A model generated the notes under the pieces. The model did not search any database, had not been told where the DNA came from, and worked only from the letters and a program-made list of their open reading frames with translations. From Chloroflexota bacterium (lineage in GTDB: Bacteria; Chloroflexota; Anaerolineae; J102), in assembly GCA_024276255.1 (NCBI GenBank), contig JAJRXO010000170.1:1-8451 (forward strand): a stretch of 8,451 nt of DNA, in the 5' to 3' direction. The position numbers were made by a program, and so were the translations under genes. Positions 1-6,208 of the stretch are shown here, piece after piece; position 1 is the stretch's first letter; each line of letters starts with the position of its first letter.

Positions 1-351
1 GCCACCTTGCTTCTGGCAAATGTAGAACATGGAAAGCTGCAAGGGTGTCTTTGCGCCACCACCGTCACCACGATTTACTATCTTGTGACTAAAGTGGGGG
101 GACGCGCTCTGGCAACTGAAGCAATTGAGAAACTGCTGCAGCTTTTCGAGATTGCAGCGGTCAACCGCAGCGTGTTGGAAGCCGCCTTGGCGGCGGACTT
201 TTCAGATTTTGAGGATGCTGTCATCTACGCCGCGGCGCTTTCTGTAGATGCCCATGTGCTCGTCACCCGAGACCGAAAAGGTTTCAAATCGGCGCAATTG
301 CCGATCCTGACTCCTCATGAACTGGCCGCTATGCTGCAGGCAATGGGATAG
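1..351 (+). CDS. PIN-domain ribonuclease (VapC-like), 5' end outside window
   Basis: This is the C-terminal part of a PIN-fold endoribonuclease, most like the PIN_3/VapC toxin type that cleaves RNA with divalent metal at clustered acidic residues. The reading frame is open from the first base; 116 codons are visible before the TAG at 349-351. The TTG at 7 is probably internal, because the first beta-strand with its conserved Asp (family pattern D-T/S-N) is missing and should lie upstream. Visible hallmarks are the ATTVTTIYYL helix near codons 20-29, the acidic DFEDAV motif (205-222) and the VTRD strand with its metal-binding Asp at 271-273. The fold call is firm. The toxin role is inference, since the antitoxin gene expected just upstream is not in the window. 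A short AT-rich hairpin follows the stop. Confidence 0.82.
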   Translation, partial: ATLLLANVEHGKLQGCLCATTVTTIYYLVTKVGGRALATEAIEKLLQLFEIAAVNRSVLEAALAADFSDFEDAVIYAAALSVDAHVLVTRDRKGFKSAQLPILTPHELAAMLQAMG

Positions 352-354
352 CGA

Positions 355-374
355 AAAACGGGATTGGTCGTTTT
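355..374 (+). terminator. weak hairpin after PIN gene
   Basis: AAAACG (355-360) and CGTTTT (369-374) form a 6-bp perfect inverted repeat with an 8-nt loop, four bases after the PIN stop codon and followed by a CT-rich run. It could be a weak intrinsic terminator, but the stem is short and AT-rich, so this is tentative. Confidence 0.25.
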
Positions 375-405
375 CTCTCTTCACAGGGTGGCACAAAAAC
401 ACGTG

Positions 406-588
406 GCCAGGGTCAAGTCCGATTGGGATGCGGCCACGGCCACGTGGGTCGAGTCGTGAAGCGGCGTCAACTGGCAGACGCCGGGCGCGAAGGGCGCCAA
501 CGACCGCACCGAGCCGGTGGATAGTCTGTATGTGGACTATACCGACGTGGGAACGTGGCTGGAATTCGACGTGACCGAAATCGGCTCA
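406..588 (+). pseudogene. decayed fragment of a DNRLRE-type extracellular domain
   Basis: Frame 1 reads RVKSDWDAATATWVES, then a TGA stop at 457-459, then SGVNWQTPGAKGANDR and, further on, VGTWLEFDVTEI. This matches the usual DNRLRE-domain pattern (WDEATATW..., GV.W.TPGA.G..DR, W..FDVT), a beta-sandwich module of secreted and cell-wall proteins. The part before it (the DNRLRE motif itself and any signal peptide) and the part after FDVT are absent. The similarity ends near 588, after which the frame reads the antisense of a lipoprotein signal sequence. With an internal stop, no start codon or RBS, and both ends missing, this is a relic and not a gene. The family call comes from remembered motif similarity. 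Confidence 0.6.
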
Positions 589-648
589 TCCGCCTGCATT
601 TTGGTTAGCAGGCGTAGGGGTACCATGGTCGGCAAGAGCCCTGGCGTC

Positions 649-765
649 TCAAGGACGGTTGCGACTGGAGGAGCCGGGGGGAGGGGTGGCGCGGTTGCAG
701 GCGGCCAGCAACAAAGCCAGGGCCAGCAGCCACAAGAATGATAAACGGAACATCATTCGTTTCAT
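649..765 (-). pseudogene. orphan lipoprotein signal peptide (38 codons), probably a truncated gene
   Basis: On the minus strand an ATG at 765-763 opens a 38-codon frame with a textbook type-II signal peptide. It starts MKRMMFR, continues with a hydrophobic stretch rich in Leu and Ala, and has the lipobox L20-A21-A22-C23. A Pro/Ser/Thr-type linker follows, and a TGA lies at 651-649. Beyond the stop the same frame still reads linker-like sequence (GTPTPANQNAGG) until a second stop near 583. This suggests a lipoprotein gene broken by nonsense mutation and then cut off where the DNRLRE relic begins. A weak promoter-like pair lies upstream on the minus strand (TTGCGC, complement of 833-838; CACAAT, complement of 810-815; 17-bp spacer). 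No good Shine-Dalgarno is seen. A real 38-residue lipopeptide is possible but less likely. Confidence 0.5.
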
Positions 766-896
766 GGATTCACGCCGCGAGGAGTGTACCGGGGATTGAG
801 GATGGGCCTATTGTGCCCTAGCTCAGACAAGTGCGCAAAACCGAAGCTCTCAACGTATGAACCGGTTCCATCAATTCTCAGATTTTCGGTGCAAAC
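766..896. other. non-coding stretch upstream of the nifJ promoter
   Basis: I find no convincing gene here. The one structured element is a 10-bp perfect palindrome GAACCGGTTC at 859-868, centred about 81 bases upstream of the predicted nifJ transcription start. It could be an operator, but a single 10-bp palindrome is weak evidence. The rest is unremarkable apart from the weak minus-strand promoter-like pair described with the lipoprotein fragment. Confidence 0.35.
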
Positions 897-910
897 ATGA
901 TACAGATCAG
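897..910 (+). promoter_or_regulatory. FNR/CRP-family operator-like palindrome at nifJ
   Basis: The sequence contains TGAT (898-901), four bases, then ATCA (906-909), an exact match to the core of the FNR consensus TTGAT-N4-ATCAA, with the two outermost bases differing. Its centre is at 903.5. With the -10 box at 933-938 and a start near 945, the centre falls at -41.5, the standard class II activator position. It abuts a degenerate -35 element, as expected for an activator-dependent promoter. Anaerobic activation of an oxygen-sensitive enzyme would make sense. The regulator itself is not in the window. Confidence 0.5.
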
Positions 911-938
911 CGACACCTCAACAAAACTCGCATACAAT
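910..938 (+). promoter_or_regulatory. predicted sigma-70-type promoter of nifJ
   Basis: The -35 element GCGACA (910-915, 4 of 6 to TTGACA) and the -10 element TACAAT (933-938, 5 of 6 to TATAAT) are separated by exactly 17 bases. The expected start is near 945, giving a leader of about 34 nt. That leader carries AGGAG (966-970), eight bases before the nifJ ATG. An overlapping TATAAA at 938-943 is an alternative -10. Confidence 0.6.
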
Positions 939-978
939 ATAAAATGGCCGTGATTCAAAATGCATAGGAGCAAAACAA

Positions 979-3900
979 ATGAAACGTAAAATGATCACCC
1001 TCGATGGGAATCAAGCTGCGGCATATGTCGCACACCATACGAATGAAGTGATTGCGATTTATCCCATTACACCCTCCTCACCGATGGGCGAATGGGCCGA
1101 TCAGTGGAGTGTTCAGGGTAAAACCAATATCTGGGGGACGATTCCCCTGGTGCAGGAGATGCAGGCCGAAGGCGGCGCCGCCGGGGCAGTCCACGGCGCG
1201 TTGCAGACGGGGGCGCTGACCACCACCTTTACGGCCAGCCAGGGCCTGCTGCTGATGATCCCCAACATGTATAAGATCGCCGGCGAACTGACGAGCACCG
1301 TTTTTCATATCGCGGCCCGCTCGGTAGCCGCGCAGGCGCTGTCGATTTTCGGAGATCACAGCGACGTCATGGCGACCCGTTCCACCGGCTTTGCCATGCT
1401 GTTTGCCAATTCAGTGCAGGAAGTGATGGACTTTGCCCTGATCTCGCAGGCGGCGACGCTGGCGGCCCGTGTGCCTTTCCTGCACGTGTTCGACGGCTTC
1501 CGCACGTCGCACGAGATCAACAAGGTGGAAGAGCTGACCCTGGACGACATGCGGGCCATGCTCGATGATGAACTCATCCACGCCCATCGCGCCCGCGGCC
1601 TTTCGCCCGATCGTCCGTTTATTCGCGGCACGGCCCAGAATCCCGACGTATTCTTCCAGGCCCGCGAGCGCGTGAATCCCTACTATATCGCCACGCCGGG
1701 CATCGTGCAGGAAACCATGGATCGTTTTGCCAGCCTGACAGGCCGGCAGTACCATCTCTTCGACTACGTGGGCGCTCCCGATGCCGAGCGCGTAATCATG
1801 TTGATGGGTTCGGGCGCAGAAACCGCCGAGGAAACAGTCAACTATCTGGTAGAGCGAGGGGAAAAGATCGGCCTGATCAAAGTTCGGCTGTATCGCCCCT
1901 TCTCGGCCGAACATTTCCTGCAGGTACTGCCAGCAACGGTCAAGGTAATCGCCACGCTGGATCGTACCAAGGAGCCCGGCGCGGCCGGCGAGCCCCTGTA
2001 CCAGGACGTAGTAACGACTGTGGCTGAGTCCGTGACGAATGGCACCGCCCACTTCAACGGCTTCCCCCGCGTGATCGGTGGTCGCTATGGCCTGTCGTCC
2101 AAGGAATTCACGCCGGCCATGGTGAAGGGCATCTTCGACGAGATGGCCAAAGAAACACCCAAGAATCATTTCACGGTGGGCATTGTCGACGATGTCACCC
2201 ACACGAGCATCGAATATGATACCAGCTTCGTCATCGAACCCAAAGACGTGGTACGGGCCATGTTCTGGGGCCTGGGCTCGGATGGCACGGTGGGCGCCAA
2301 CAAAAACTCCATCAAGATCATCGGCGAGGAAACCGATAATTATGCTCAGGGTTATTTCGTCTACGATTCCAAGAAATCAGGCGCCCGCACTATCTCGCAC
2401 CTGCGCTTTGGCCCCCGCCCCATCCAGAGCACCTATCTCATCCAGAATGCCAACTTCGTGGCTGTGCATCAATTCGGTTTTCTGGAAAAGTACGACGTGC
2501 TGGCCAATATCGAAGAGGGCGGCATCCTGCTGTTGAACACGCCCTATGCCACGGACGAGGTCTGGGATCACCTGCCGCGGCCGGTACAGGAAACCATCCT
2601 TGCCAAGAAGCTACGCGTCTTTGTGATCGATGCCTACTCGGTGGCGAAAGAGACCGGCATGGGCATTCGTATCAATACCATCATGCAGACCTGCTTCTTT
2701 GCTATCAGCGGCGTGCTGCCCAAGGATGAAGCCATCACCAAGATCAAGGAAGCCATCAAGAAAACCTACAGCAAACGCGGCGACGTCGTGGTGCAAAAGA
2801 ACTACGCGGCCGTGGATGCTGCCTTGGGCCATCTGCATGAACTGTCGATACCCAGTGAGATCACCAGCACCCATGAGCTGCCGCCCGTAGTGCCCCCCGA
2901 AGCACCGGAATTCGTCCAGAACGTGACCGCCGCCATTATTGCCGGTAAAGGCGACGCCCTCCCTGTCAGCGCCCTGCCCGCCGACGGTACCTATCCCAGC
3001 GGCACCACCCGTTGGGAGAAGCGTAATATCGCCCTGGAAGTGCCGGTGTGGGATCCGGAGATCTGCATTCAGTGTGGTAAATGCGTGCTGGTTTGTCCGC
3101 ATGCGGTTATCCGCAGCAAGGTTGTCGATGAAAGCGATCTGGCAGATGCGCCGACGGGCTTTCTGTACACCGATGCCCGCTGGAAAGAGCTGGCCGGCAA
3201 GAAATACACCCTTCAGGTTGCGGTGGAAGATTGCACCGGCTGTACGCTCTGCGTCGAGATCTGCCCGGCCAAGGACAAATCGGAAGTGGGGCGCAAGGCC
3301 ATCAATATGGAGCCGCAATTGCCGTTACGCGAAGAGGGCCGCAAGCACTGGGACTTCTTCCTGCAATTGCCCGAGTTATCCCGCCACGACAGCCTCAAGT
3401 TCAGCAATGTGAAGAATATTCAGTTGCTGGAGCCGTTGTTTGAATTCTCCGGGGCCTGCGCCGGCTGCGGCGAAACACCCTATATCAAGCTGATGACCCA
3501 GCTCTTCGGCGACCGGACGGTGGTGGCCAATGCCACGGGCTGTTCCAGCATTTACGGGGGCAACCTGCCCACGACGCCATGGGCCTTCAACAAGGACGGC
3601 CGCGGCCCGGCCTGGAGCAACTCACTGTTCGAGGATAACGCCGAATTCGGCATGGGCATGCGCCTGACCCTCGACAAACAGACTGAATATGCCCGAGAGC
3701 TGGTGCATCGCCTGCGTTCTGTCATTGGTGATGAGCTGGCCGATAAATTATTGAACACCGATCAGAGCAACGAAGCAGGCATCGACGCTCAACGCGGCCA
3801 TGTGGCCGAACTCAAAAGCAAGCTGGCTGGGATGGACGATCCCACAGCCAAAGACCTGTTGAGTCTGGCCGATGTGCTGGTGAAACGCAGTGTGTGGATC

Positions 3901-4536
3901 GTCGGCGGTGACGGCTGGGCCTACGATATTGGCTATGGTGGGCTCGATCATGTATTGGCCAGCGGCCGCAACCTGAATGTGCTGGTGCTGGACACTGAAG
4001 TGTATTCCAACACGGGCGGTCAGGCATCAAAAGCTACGCCGTTGGCCGCGGCCGCCAAGTTTGCCATGAGCGGCAAGGGGATGCCCGCAAAGGACCTGGG
4101 AATGATGGCCATGAGCTATGGCTATGTGTATGTGGCTCAGGTGGCCATGGGCGCCAGTGATGCCCAGACTGTGAAGGCGTTCCTGGAAGCGGAATCATAC
4201 GACGGCCCCTCCCTGATCATCGCCTACAGCCATTGTATCGCCCATGGCATTGACATGGCCAAGGGCCTGGAGCATCAGAAACTGGCCACGGAGACCGGGT
4301 TCTGGCCGCTGTACCGCTTCGATCCGCGACGGCGGGCCGCGGGCAAGAATCCCTTCCAGCTCGACTCACGTGCTCCCAAACGCCCCTTTGCCGATTTCGC
4401 CGTCAAGGAAGCGCGCTTCCGCATGGTGAGCCAGACCAATCCGACCCATGCCGAAGAATTGCTGGAGGAGGCCCAGAAAGCAGTGAACGATCGCTGGCAG
4501 CGCTACGCGACATTGGCGGCGCTGAAAGAATGGTAA
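979..4536 (+). CDS. nifJ: pyruvate:ferredoxin (flavodoxin) oxidoreductase, single-chain
   Basis: This cytoplasmic enzyme converts pyruvate and CoA to acetyl-CoA and CO2, using thiamine diphosphate and three [4Fe-4S] clusters, and reduces ferredoxin or flavodoxin. At 1185 residues it has the usual full length of the fused homodimeric type. The N-terminal domain carries YPITPSSPM (28-36), with Thr31, Glu64 and Arg114 at positions that match the known substrate and cofactor residues of the Desulfovibrio africanus enzyme. GANKNSIKIIG lies near 440-450 in the CoA-binding region. Two ferredoxin motifs have Cys 696/699/702/706 and Cys 752/755/758/762. The cluster next to thiamine diphosphate has Cys 827/830/855/1086. 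The thiamine-binding segment runs from GGDGWAYDIG (976-985) to NTGGQ (1011-1015). No key residue is missing. The start is set by AGGAG eight bases upstream. A stem-loop and the DHOD-like gene follow on the same strand, probably in one operon. Confidence 0.97.
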   Translation: MKRKMITLDGNQAAAYVAHHTNEVIAIYPITPSSPMGEWADQWSVQGKTNIWGTIPLVQEMQAEGGAAGAVHGALQTGALTTTFTASQGLLLMIPNMYKIAGELTSTVFHIAARSVAAQALSIFGDHSDVMATRSTGFAMLFANSVQEVMDFALISQAATLAARVPFLHVFDGFRTSHEINKVEELTLDDMRAMLDDELIHAHRARGLSPDRPFIRGTAQNPDVFFQARERVNPYYIATPGIVQETMDRFASLTGRQYHLFDYVGAPDAERVIMLMGSGAETAEETVNYLVERGEKIGLIKVRLYRPFSAEHFLQVLPATVKVIATLDRTKEPGAAGEPLYQDVVTTVAESVTNGTAHFNGFPRVIGGRYGLSSKEFTPAMVKGIFDEMAKETPKNHFTVGIVDDVTHTSIEYDTSFVIEPKDVVRAMFWGLGSDGTVGANKNSIKIIGEETDNYAQGYFVYDSKKSGARTISHLRFGPRPIQSTYLIQNANFVAVHQFGFLEKYDVLANIEEGGILLLNTPYATDEVWDHLPRPVQETILAKKLRVFVIDAYSVAKETGMGIRINTIMQTCFFAISGVLPKDEAITKIKEAIKKTYSKRGDVVVQKNYAAVDAALGHLHELSIPSEITSTHELPPVVPPEAPEFVQNVTAAIIAGKGDALPVSALPADGTYPSGTTRWEKRNIALEVPVWDPEICIQCGKCVLVCPHAVIRSKVVDESDLADAPTGFLYTDARWKELAGKKYTLQVAVEDCTGCTLCVEICPAKDKSEVGRKAINMEPQLPLREEGRKHWDFFLQLPELSRHDSLKFSNVKNIQLLEPLFEFSGACAGCGETPYIKLMTQLFGDRTVVANATGCSSIYGGNLPTTPWAFNKDGRGPAWSNSLFEDNAEFGMGMRLTLDKQTEYARELVHRLRSVIGDELADKLLNTDQSNEAGIDAQRGHVAELKSKLAGMDDPTAKDLLSLADVLVKRSVWIVGGDGWAYDIGYGGLDHVLASGRNLNVLVLDTEVYSNTGGQASKATPLAAAAKFAMSGKGMPAKDLGMMAMSYGYVYVAQVAMGASDAQTVKAFLEAESYDGPSLIIAYSHCIAHGIDMAKGLEHQKLATETGFWPLYRFDPRRRAAGKNPFQLDSRAPKRPFADFAVKEARFRMVSQTNPTHAEELLEEAQKAVNDRWQRYATLAALKEW

Positions 4537-4543
4537 AAAGCCC

Positions 4544-4571
4544 GTGCCGCCAGGACATTTTCTGGCGGCAC
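4544..4571 (+). promoter_or_regulatory. intercistronic stem-loop between nifJ and the DHOD-like gene
   Basis: GTGCCGCCAG (4544-4553) pairs perfectly with CTGGCGGCAC (4562-4571) around an 8-nt loop, seven bases after the nifJ stop. Only a mixed TTCGTTCCCC sequence follows, not a clean T-tract, so it is a poor intrinsic terminator. It is more likely a partial attenuator or a 3'-end mRNA stabiliser that lowers downstream expression relative to nifJ. The next gene's RBS (4583-4586) lies outside the stem. Confidence 0.6.
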
Positions 4572-4594
4572 TTCGTTCCCCAAGGAAAAGACCT

Positions 4595-5605
4595 ATGGAT
4601 CTGACAACTCGCTATCTCGGACTCGAACTGAAGCATCCTCTGGTGCCCTCAGCTTCACCGCTTTCCAATACGCTGGATGGCATCCGGCGCATGGAAGACG
4701 ATAATGCGGCCGCCATCGTGATGTATTCGTTGTTCGAAGAACAGATCACCCACGAAAGCATGGAACTCGATCACTATCTGGCCATGGGCACAGACTCCTT
4801 TGGTGAAGCGCTGAGCTATTTCCCGAATTTCGAGCATTTCCACATCGGACCGGATCAATATCTGGAGTTGGTGCGAGCAGCCAAGGCGGCCGTTGATATC
4901 CCGCTAATCGCCAGTCTGAACGGCGTGTCGACCGGCGGCTGGATCCAGTACGCCCGCATGATCGAGGAAGCCGGCGCCGATGCACTGGAGCTAAACATCT
5001 ACTACCTTCCTGCCGATCCGGCTATGACCGGAGCGGCGGTCGAAGAGATGTATCTCAACATCGTGCGCGACGTCAAGGCCAGCATCAGCATCCCTCTGGC
5101 AGTCAAACTCAGCCCTTACTTCAGCGCCATGGCCAATATGGCCTTCCGCCTCAGTGTAGCTGGTGCGGATGCTCTGGTGCTGTTCAATCGTTTCTATCAG
5201 CCTGATTTCGATCTGGAAAACCTGGAAGTAATACCGAATCTTCAACTAAGCACTCCCGTCGAGCTGCGCCTGCCGCTACGCTGGATTGCCATGTTGTATG
5301 GCCGGGTGGAAGTCGACTTCGCGCTCACATCCGGCGTGCATGGCCATCTGGATGTACTGAAAAGCCTCATGGCCGGGGCGAATGTGACGATGATGGCCTC
5401 GGAATTGTTACGGCACGGCACGCAGCGCATTCCTGCCATCCTGGCCGACCTGCAGAACTGGATGGAGGAGCACGAATACGAATCGGTGCAGCAGATGATC
5501 GGCAGCATGAGTCAGAAAAACGTGGCCGAACCGACCGCGTTTGAACGGGCGAATTATATGAAAGTGCTTGACTCGTGGCGCCCTGATCCTACTCAGGTGG
5601 GATGA
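4595..5605 (+). CDS. dihydroorotate dehydrogenase-like FMN protein (probably not a true DHODH)
   Basis: This 336-residue TIM-barrel protein belongs to the DHOD-like flavoprotein superfamily, annotated in genomes as 'dihydroorotate dehydrogenase-like protein' and often found beside nifJ. The start at 4595 is chosen because AGGA (4583-4586) sits eight bases upstream and MDLTTRYLGLELKHPLV is the usual family N-terminus; the ATG at 4544 lies inside a stem-loop. Barrel motifs are LNGVSTGGW (108-116), the strand LELN ending at Asn134, VKLSPYF (170-176) with the FMN-contacting Lys171, and TSGVHG (245-250) plus AGANVTMMAS in the phosphate-binding half. In true enzymes the segment after Asn134 reads SCPN, with catalytic Cys or Ser nearby. 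Here it is IYYLPADP, with no such residue. Electron transfer linked to the ferredoxin pool is plausible from context but unproven. Substrate unknown. Confidence 0.85.
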   Translation: MDLTTRYLGLELKHPLVPSASPLSNTLDGIRRMEDDNAAAIVMYSLFEEQITHESMELDHYLAMGTDSFGEALSYFPNFEHFHIGPDQYLELVRAAKAAVDIPLIASLNGVSTGGWIQYARMIEEAGADALELNIYYLPADPAMTGAAVEEMYLNIVRDVKASISIPLAVKLSPYFSAMANMAFRLSVAGADALVLFNRFYQPDFDLENLEVIPNLQLSTPVELRLPLRWIAMLYGRVEVDFALTSGVHGHLDVLKSLMAGANVTMMASELLRHGTQRIPAILADLQNWMEEHEYESVQQMIGSMSQKNVAEPTAFERANYMKVLDSWRPDPTQVG

Positions 5606-5642
5606 TCGAATCTCCTTGCAAACTTCGCTTTTCGGGACAATT

Positions 5643-5648
5643 TATGCT
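5643..5648 (+). promoter_or_regulatory. possible -10 element of infA
   Basis: TATGCT (4 of 6 to TATAAT) lies 85 bases before the infA start and would put transcription initiation near 5655, exactly at the base of the leader hairpin. No good -35 is seen at 16-18 bases; the nearest TTGCAA (5616-5621) is 21 bases away. The call is weak. Confidence 0.3.
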
Positions 5649-5653
5649 AAGCT

Positions 5654-5687
5654 AGATAAGGGTTGTGGGGCACTACAACCCTTATCT
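5654..5687 (+). promoter_or_regulatory. 13-bp perfect hairpin in the infA leader
   Basis: AGATAAGGGTTGT (5654-5666) and ACAACCCTTATCT (5675-5687) are perfect inverted repeats. A G-U and a G-C pair can extend the stem to 15 bp around a GGCA loop. It ends 27 bases before the infA Shine-Dalgarno and has no T-tract, so it is not a normal terminator. Possible roles are a 5'-terminal mRNA-stabilising hairpin, a protein-binding leader or a DNA operator; the sequence alone does not decide. Confidence 0.6.
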
Positions 5688-5714
5688 TACGTTCTGTTCC
5701 TTTTTCATCCTTAC

Positions 5715-5720
5715 AGGAGG
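5715..5720 (+). promoter_or_regulatory. Shine-Dalgarno that fixes the TTG start of infA
   Basis: A perfect AGGAGG lies seven bases before the TTG at 5728. The in-frame ATG at 5665 lies inside the leader hairpin and would add a segment unlike any IF-1, so the TTG is the start. Confidence 0.85.
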
Positions 5721-5727
5721 TATTCGT

Positions 5728-5973
5728 TTGGCTAAAAGAGCAAGAAGTTCAAAAAAGAAATCTGACAAGATCGAAGTCGAAGGCACCGTTATCGAAGCGC
5801 TGCCCAACACCATGTTCCGTGTACGCCTGGAAAACGGGCACGAAGTCCTGGCTCACATCTCCGGTAAAATGCGCATGTACTACATCCGTATCTTGCTGGG
5901 CGATCGCGTGCTGGTGGAACTTTCGCCTTACGATCTCACCCGCGGACGCATCATCTATCGTTTCCGCAACTAG
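5728..5973 (+). CDS. infA: translation initiation factor IF-1
   Basis: IF-1 is a small OB-fold (S1-like) protein that occupies the ribosomal A site on the 30S subunit and helps IF-2 and IF-3 choose the start codon. The 81-residue product begins MAKRARSSKKKSDK and continues with the nearly invariant IF-1 core: KIEVEGTVIEALPNTMFRV, ENGHEVLAHISGKMR, YIRILLGDRVLVELSPYDLTRG and the final RIIYRFRN. It is about nine residues longer than the usual 72, all from a Lys/Arg/Ser-rich N-terminal extension. Initiation is at TTG behind a perfect AGGAGG. The gene stands alone here, not inside the ribosomal-protein cluster where infA is common, so it may be a relocated copy or one of two. A short GC hairpin follows. 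Confidence 0.95.
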   Translation: MAKRARSSKKKSDKIEVEGTVIEALPNTMFRVRLENGHEVLAHISGKMRMYYIRILLGDRVLVELSPYDLTRGRIIYRFRN

Positions 5974-6012
5974 GGCCGGACATACGCATCTGGCCAGAGG
6001 CATGCTATCCCT

Positions 6013-6050
6013 GCCGACCATTCGGCCGGGGCTGATAACCCCACTTTTAT
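6013..6050 (+). terminator. possible terminator region after infA
   Basis: Two small hairpins lie about 40 bases past the infA stop. GCCGA/TCGGC (6013-6017 and 6022-6026, loop CCAT) is followed by GGGG/CCCC (6028-6031 and 6039-6042), then ACTTTTATTA. The stems are short, so termination here is plausible but uncertain. Confidence 0.35.
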
Positions 6051-6069
6051 TACATACCGGCACAACAGC

Positions 6070-6098
6070 TTGTCAAATCCGCTGGTTTTTTGCATAAT
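6070..6098 (+). promoter_or_regulatory. sigma-70-type promoter of tRNA-Val
   Basis: TTGTCA (6070-6075, 5 of 6) and CATAAT (6093-6098, 5 of 6) are separated by exactly 17 bases. The predicted start near 6105 is about 24 bases before the mature tRNA. This is the best-matching promoter in the window. Confidence 0.75.
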
Positions 6099-6128
6099 GC
6101 GCATGTTTGGCAGGCCATGAACCAACAC

Positions 6129-6202
6129 GGGCGAATAGCTCAGTTGGCTAGAGCGCTTCCCTTACAAGGAAGAGGTCACAGGTTCGAGTCCTGTTTCGCC
6201 CA
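6129..6202 (+). tRNA. tRNA-Val (anticodon UAC)
   Basis: A complete 74-nt cloverleaf can be drawn by eye. The acceptor stem GGGCGAA (6129-6135) pairs with TTCGCCC (6195-6201), with discriminator A6202. The D stem is GCTC/GAGC, the anticodon stem CTTCC/GGAAG with loop CTTACAA and anticodon TAC at 6163-6165, the variable loop is 5 nt, and the T stem ACAGG/CCTGT has a TTCGAGT loop. The anticodon UAC reads valine codons. The 3' CCA is not encoded (CTTTTT follows the discriminator), so it must be added by a nucleotidyltransferase. A strong promoter lies upstream and an intrinsic terminator immediately downstream. Confidence 0.97.
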
Positions 6203-6208
6203 CTTTTT

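Noticed and set aside
457..459. In-frame UGA in the DNRLRE relic as selenocysteine, given that selA is present
   Set aside because: The domain is not a known selenoprotein, the expected residue is not a redox Cys, the frame has no start or complete domain, and no obvious selenocysteine-insertion hairpin was seen directly after the codon.
317..741. Plus-strand open frames at 317-574 and 517-741 as genes
   Set aside because: The first reads through the PIN gene end and the DNRLRE relic in a different frame. The second is the tail of the relic joined to the antisense of the lipoprotein signal sequence. Neither has an RBS or a coherent protein.
1411..2202. 263-codon minus-strand open frame inside nifJ
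   Set aside because: It lies wholly antisense to a highly conserved part of nifJ, has no recognisable domain, and is explained by the codon bias of a GC-rich gene. The 235-codon frame at 2611-3318 and the 265-codon frame at 7319-8116 are rejected for the same reason; the latter is antisense to selA and the AcnX swivel gene.
4544..4594. ATG at 4544 as the start of the DHOD-like gene
   Set aside because: This start (complementary stem sequence on the other strand of the same hairpin) lies at the stem-loop, has no RBS, and adds 17 residues not seen in the family; the ATG at 4595 has a well-spaced AGGA.
5654..5687. Hairpin before infA as a terminator of the DHOD-like gene
   Set aside because: There is no T-tract after the right arm, and a possible -10 lies directly in front of it, so a leader element is more likely.
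5665..5727. ATG at 5665 as the infA start
   Set aside because: It lies within the leader hairpin; the extra residues do not resemble IF-1, and a perfect AGGAGG sits seven bases before the TTG at 5728.
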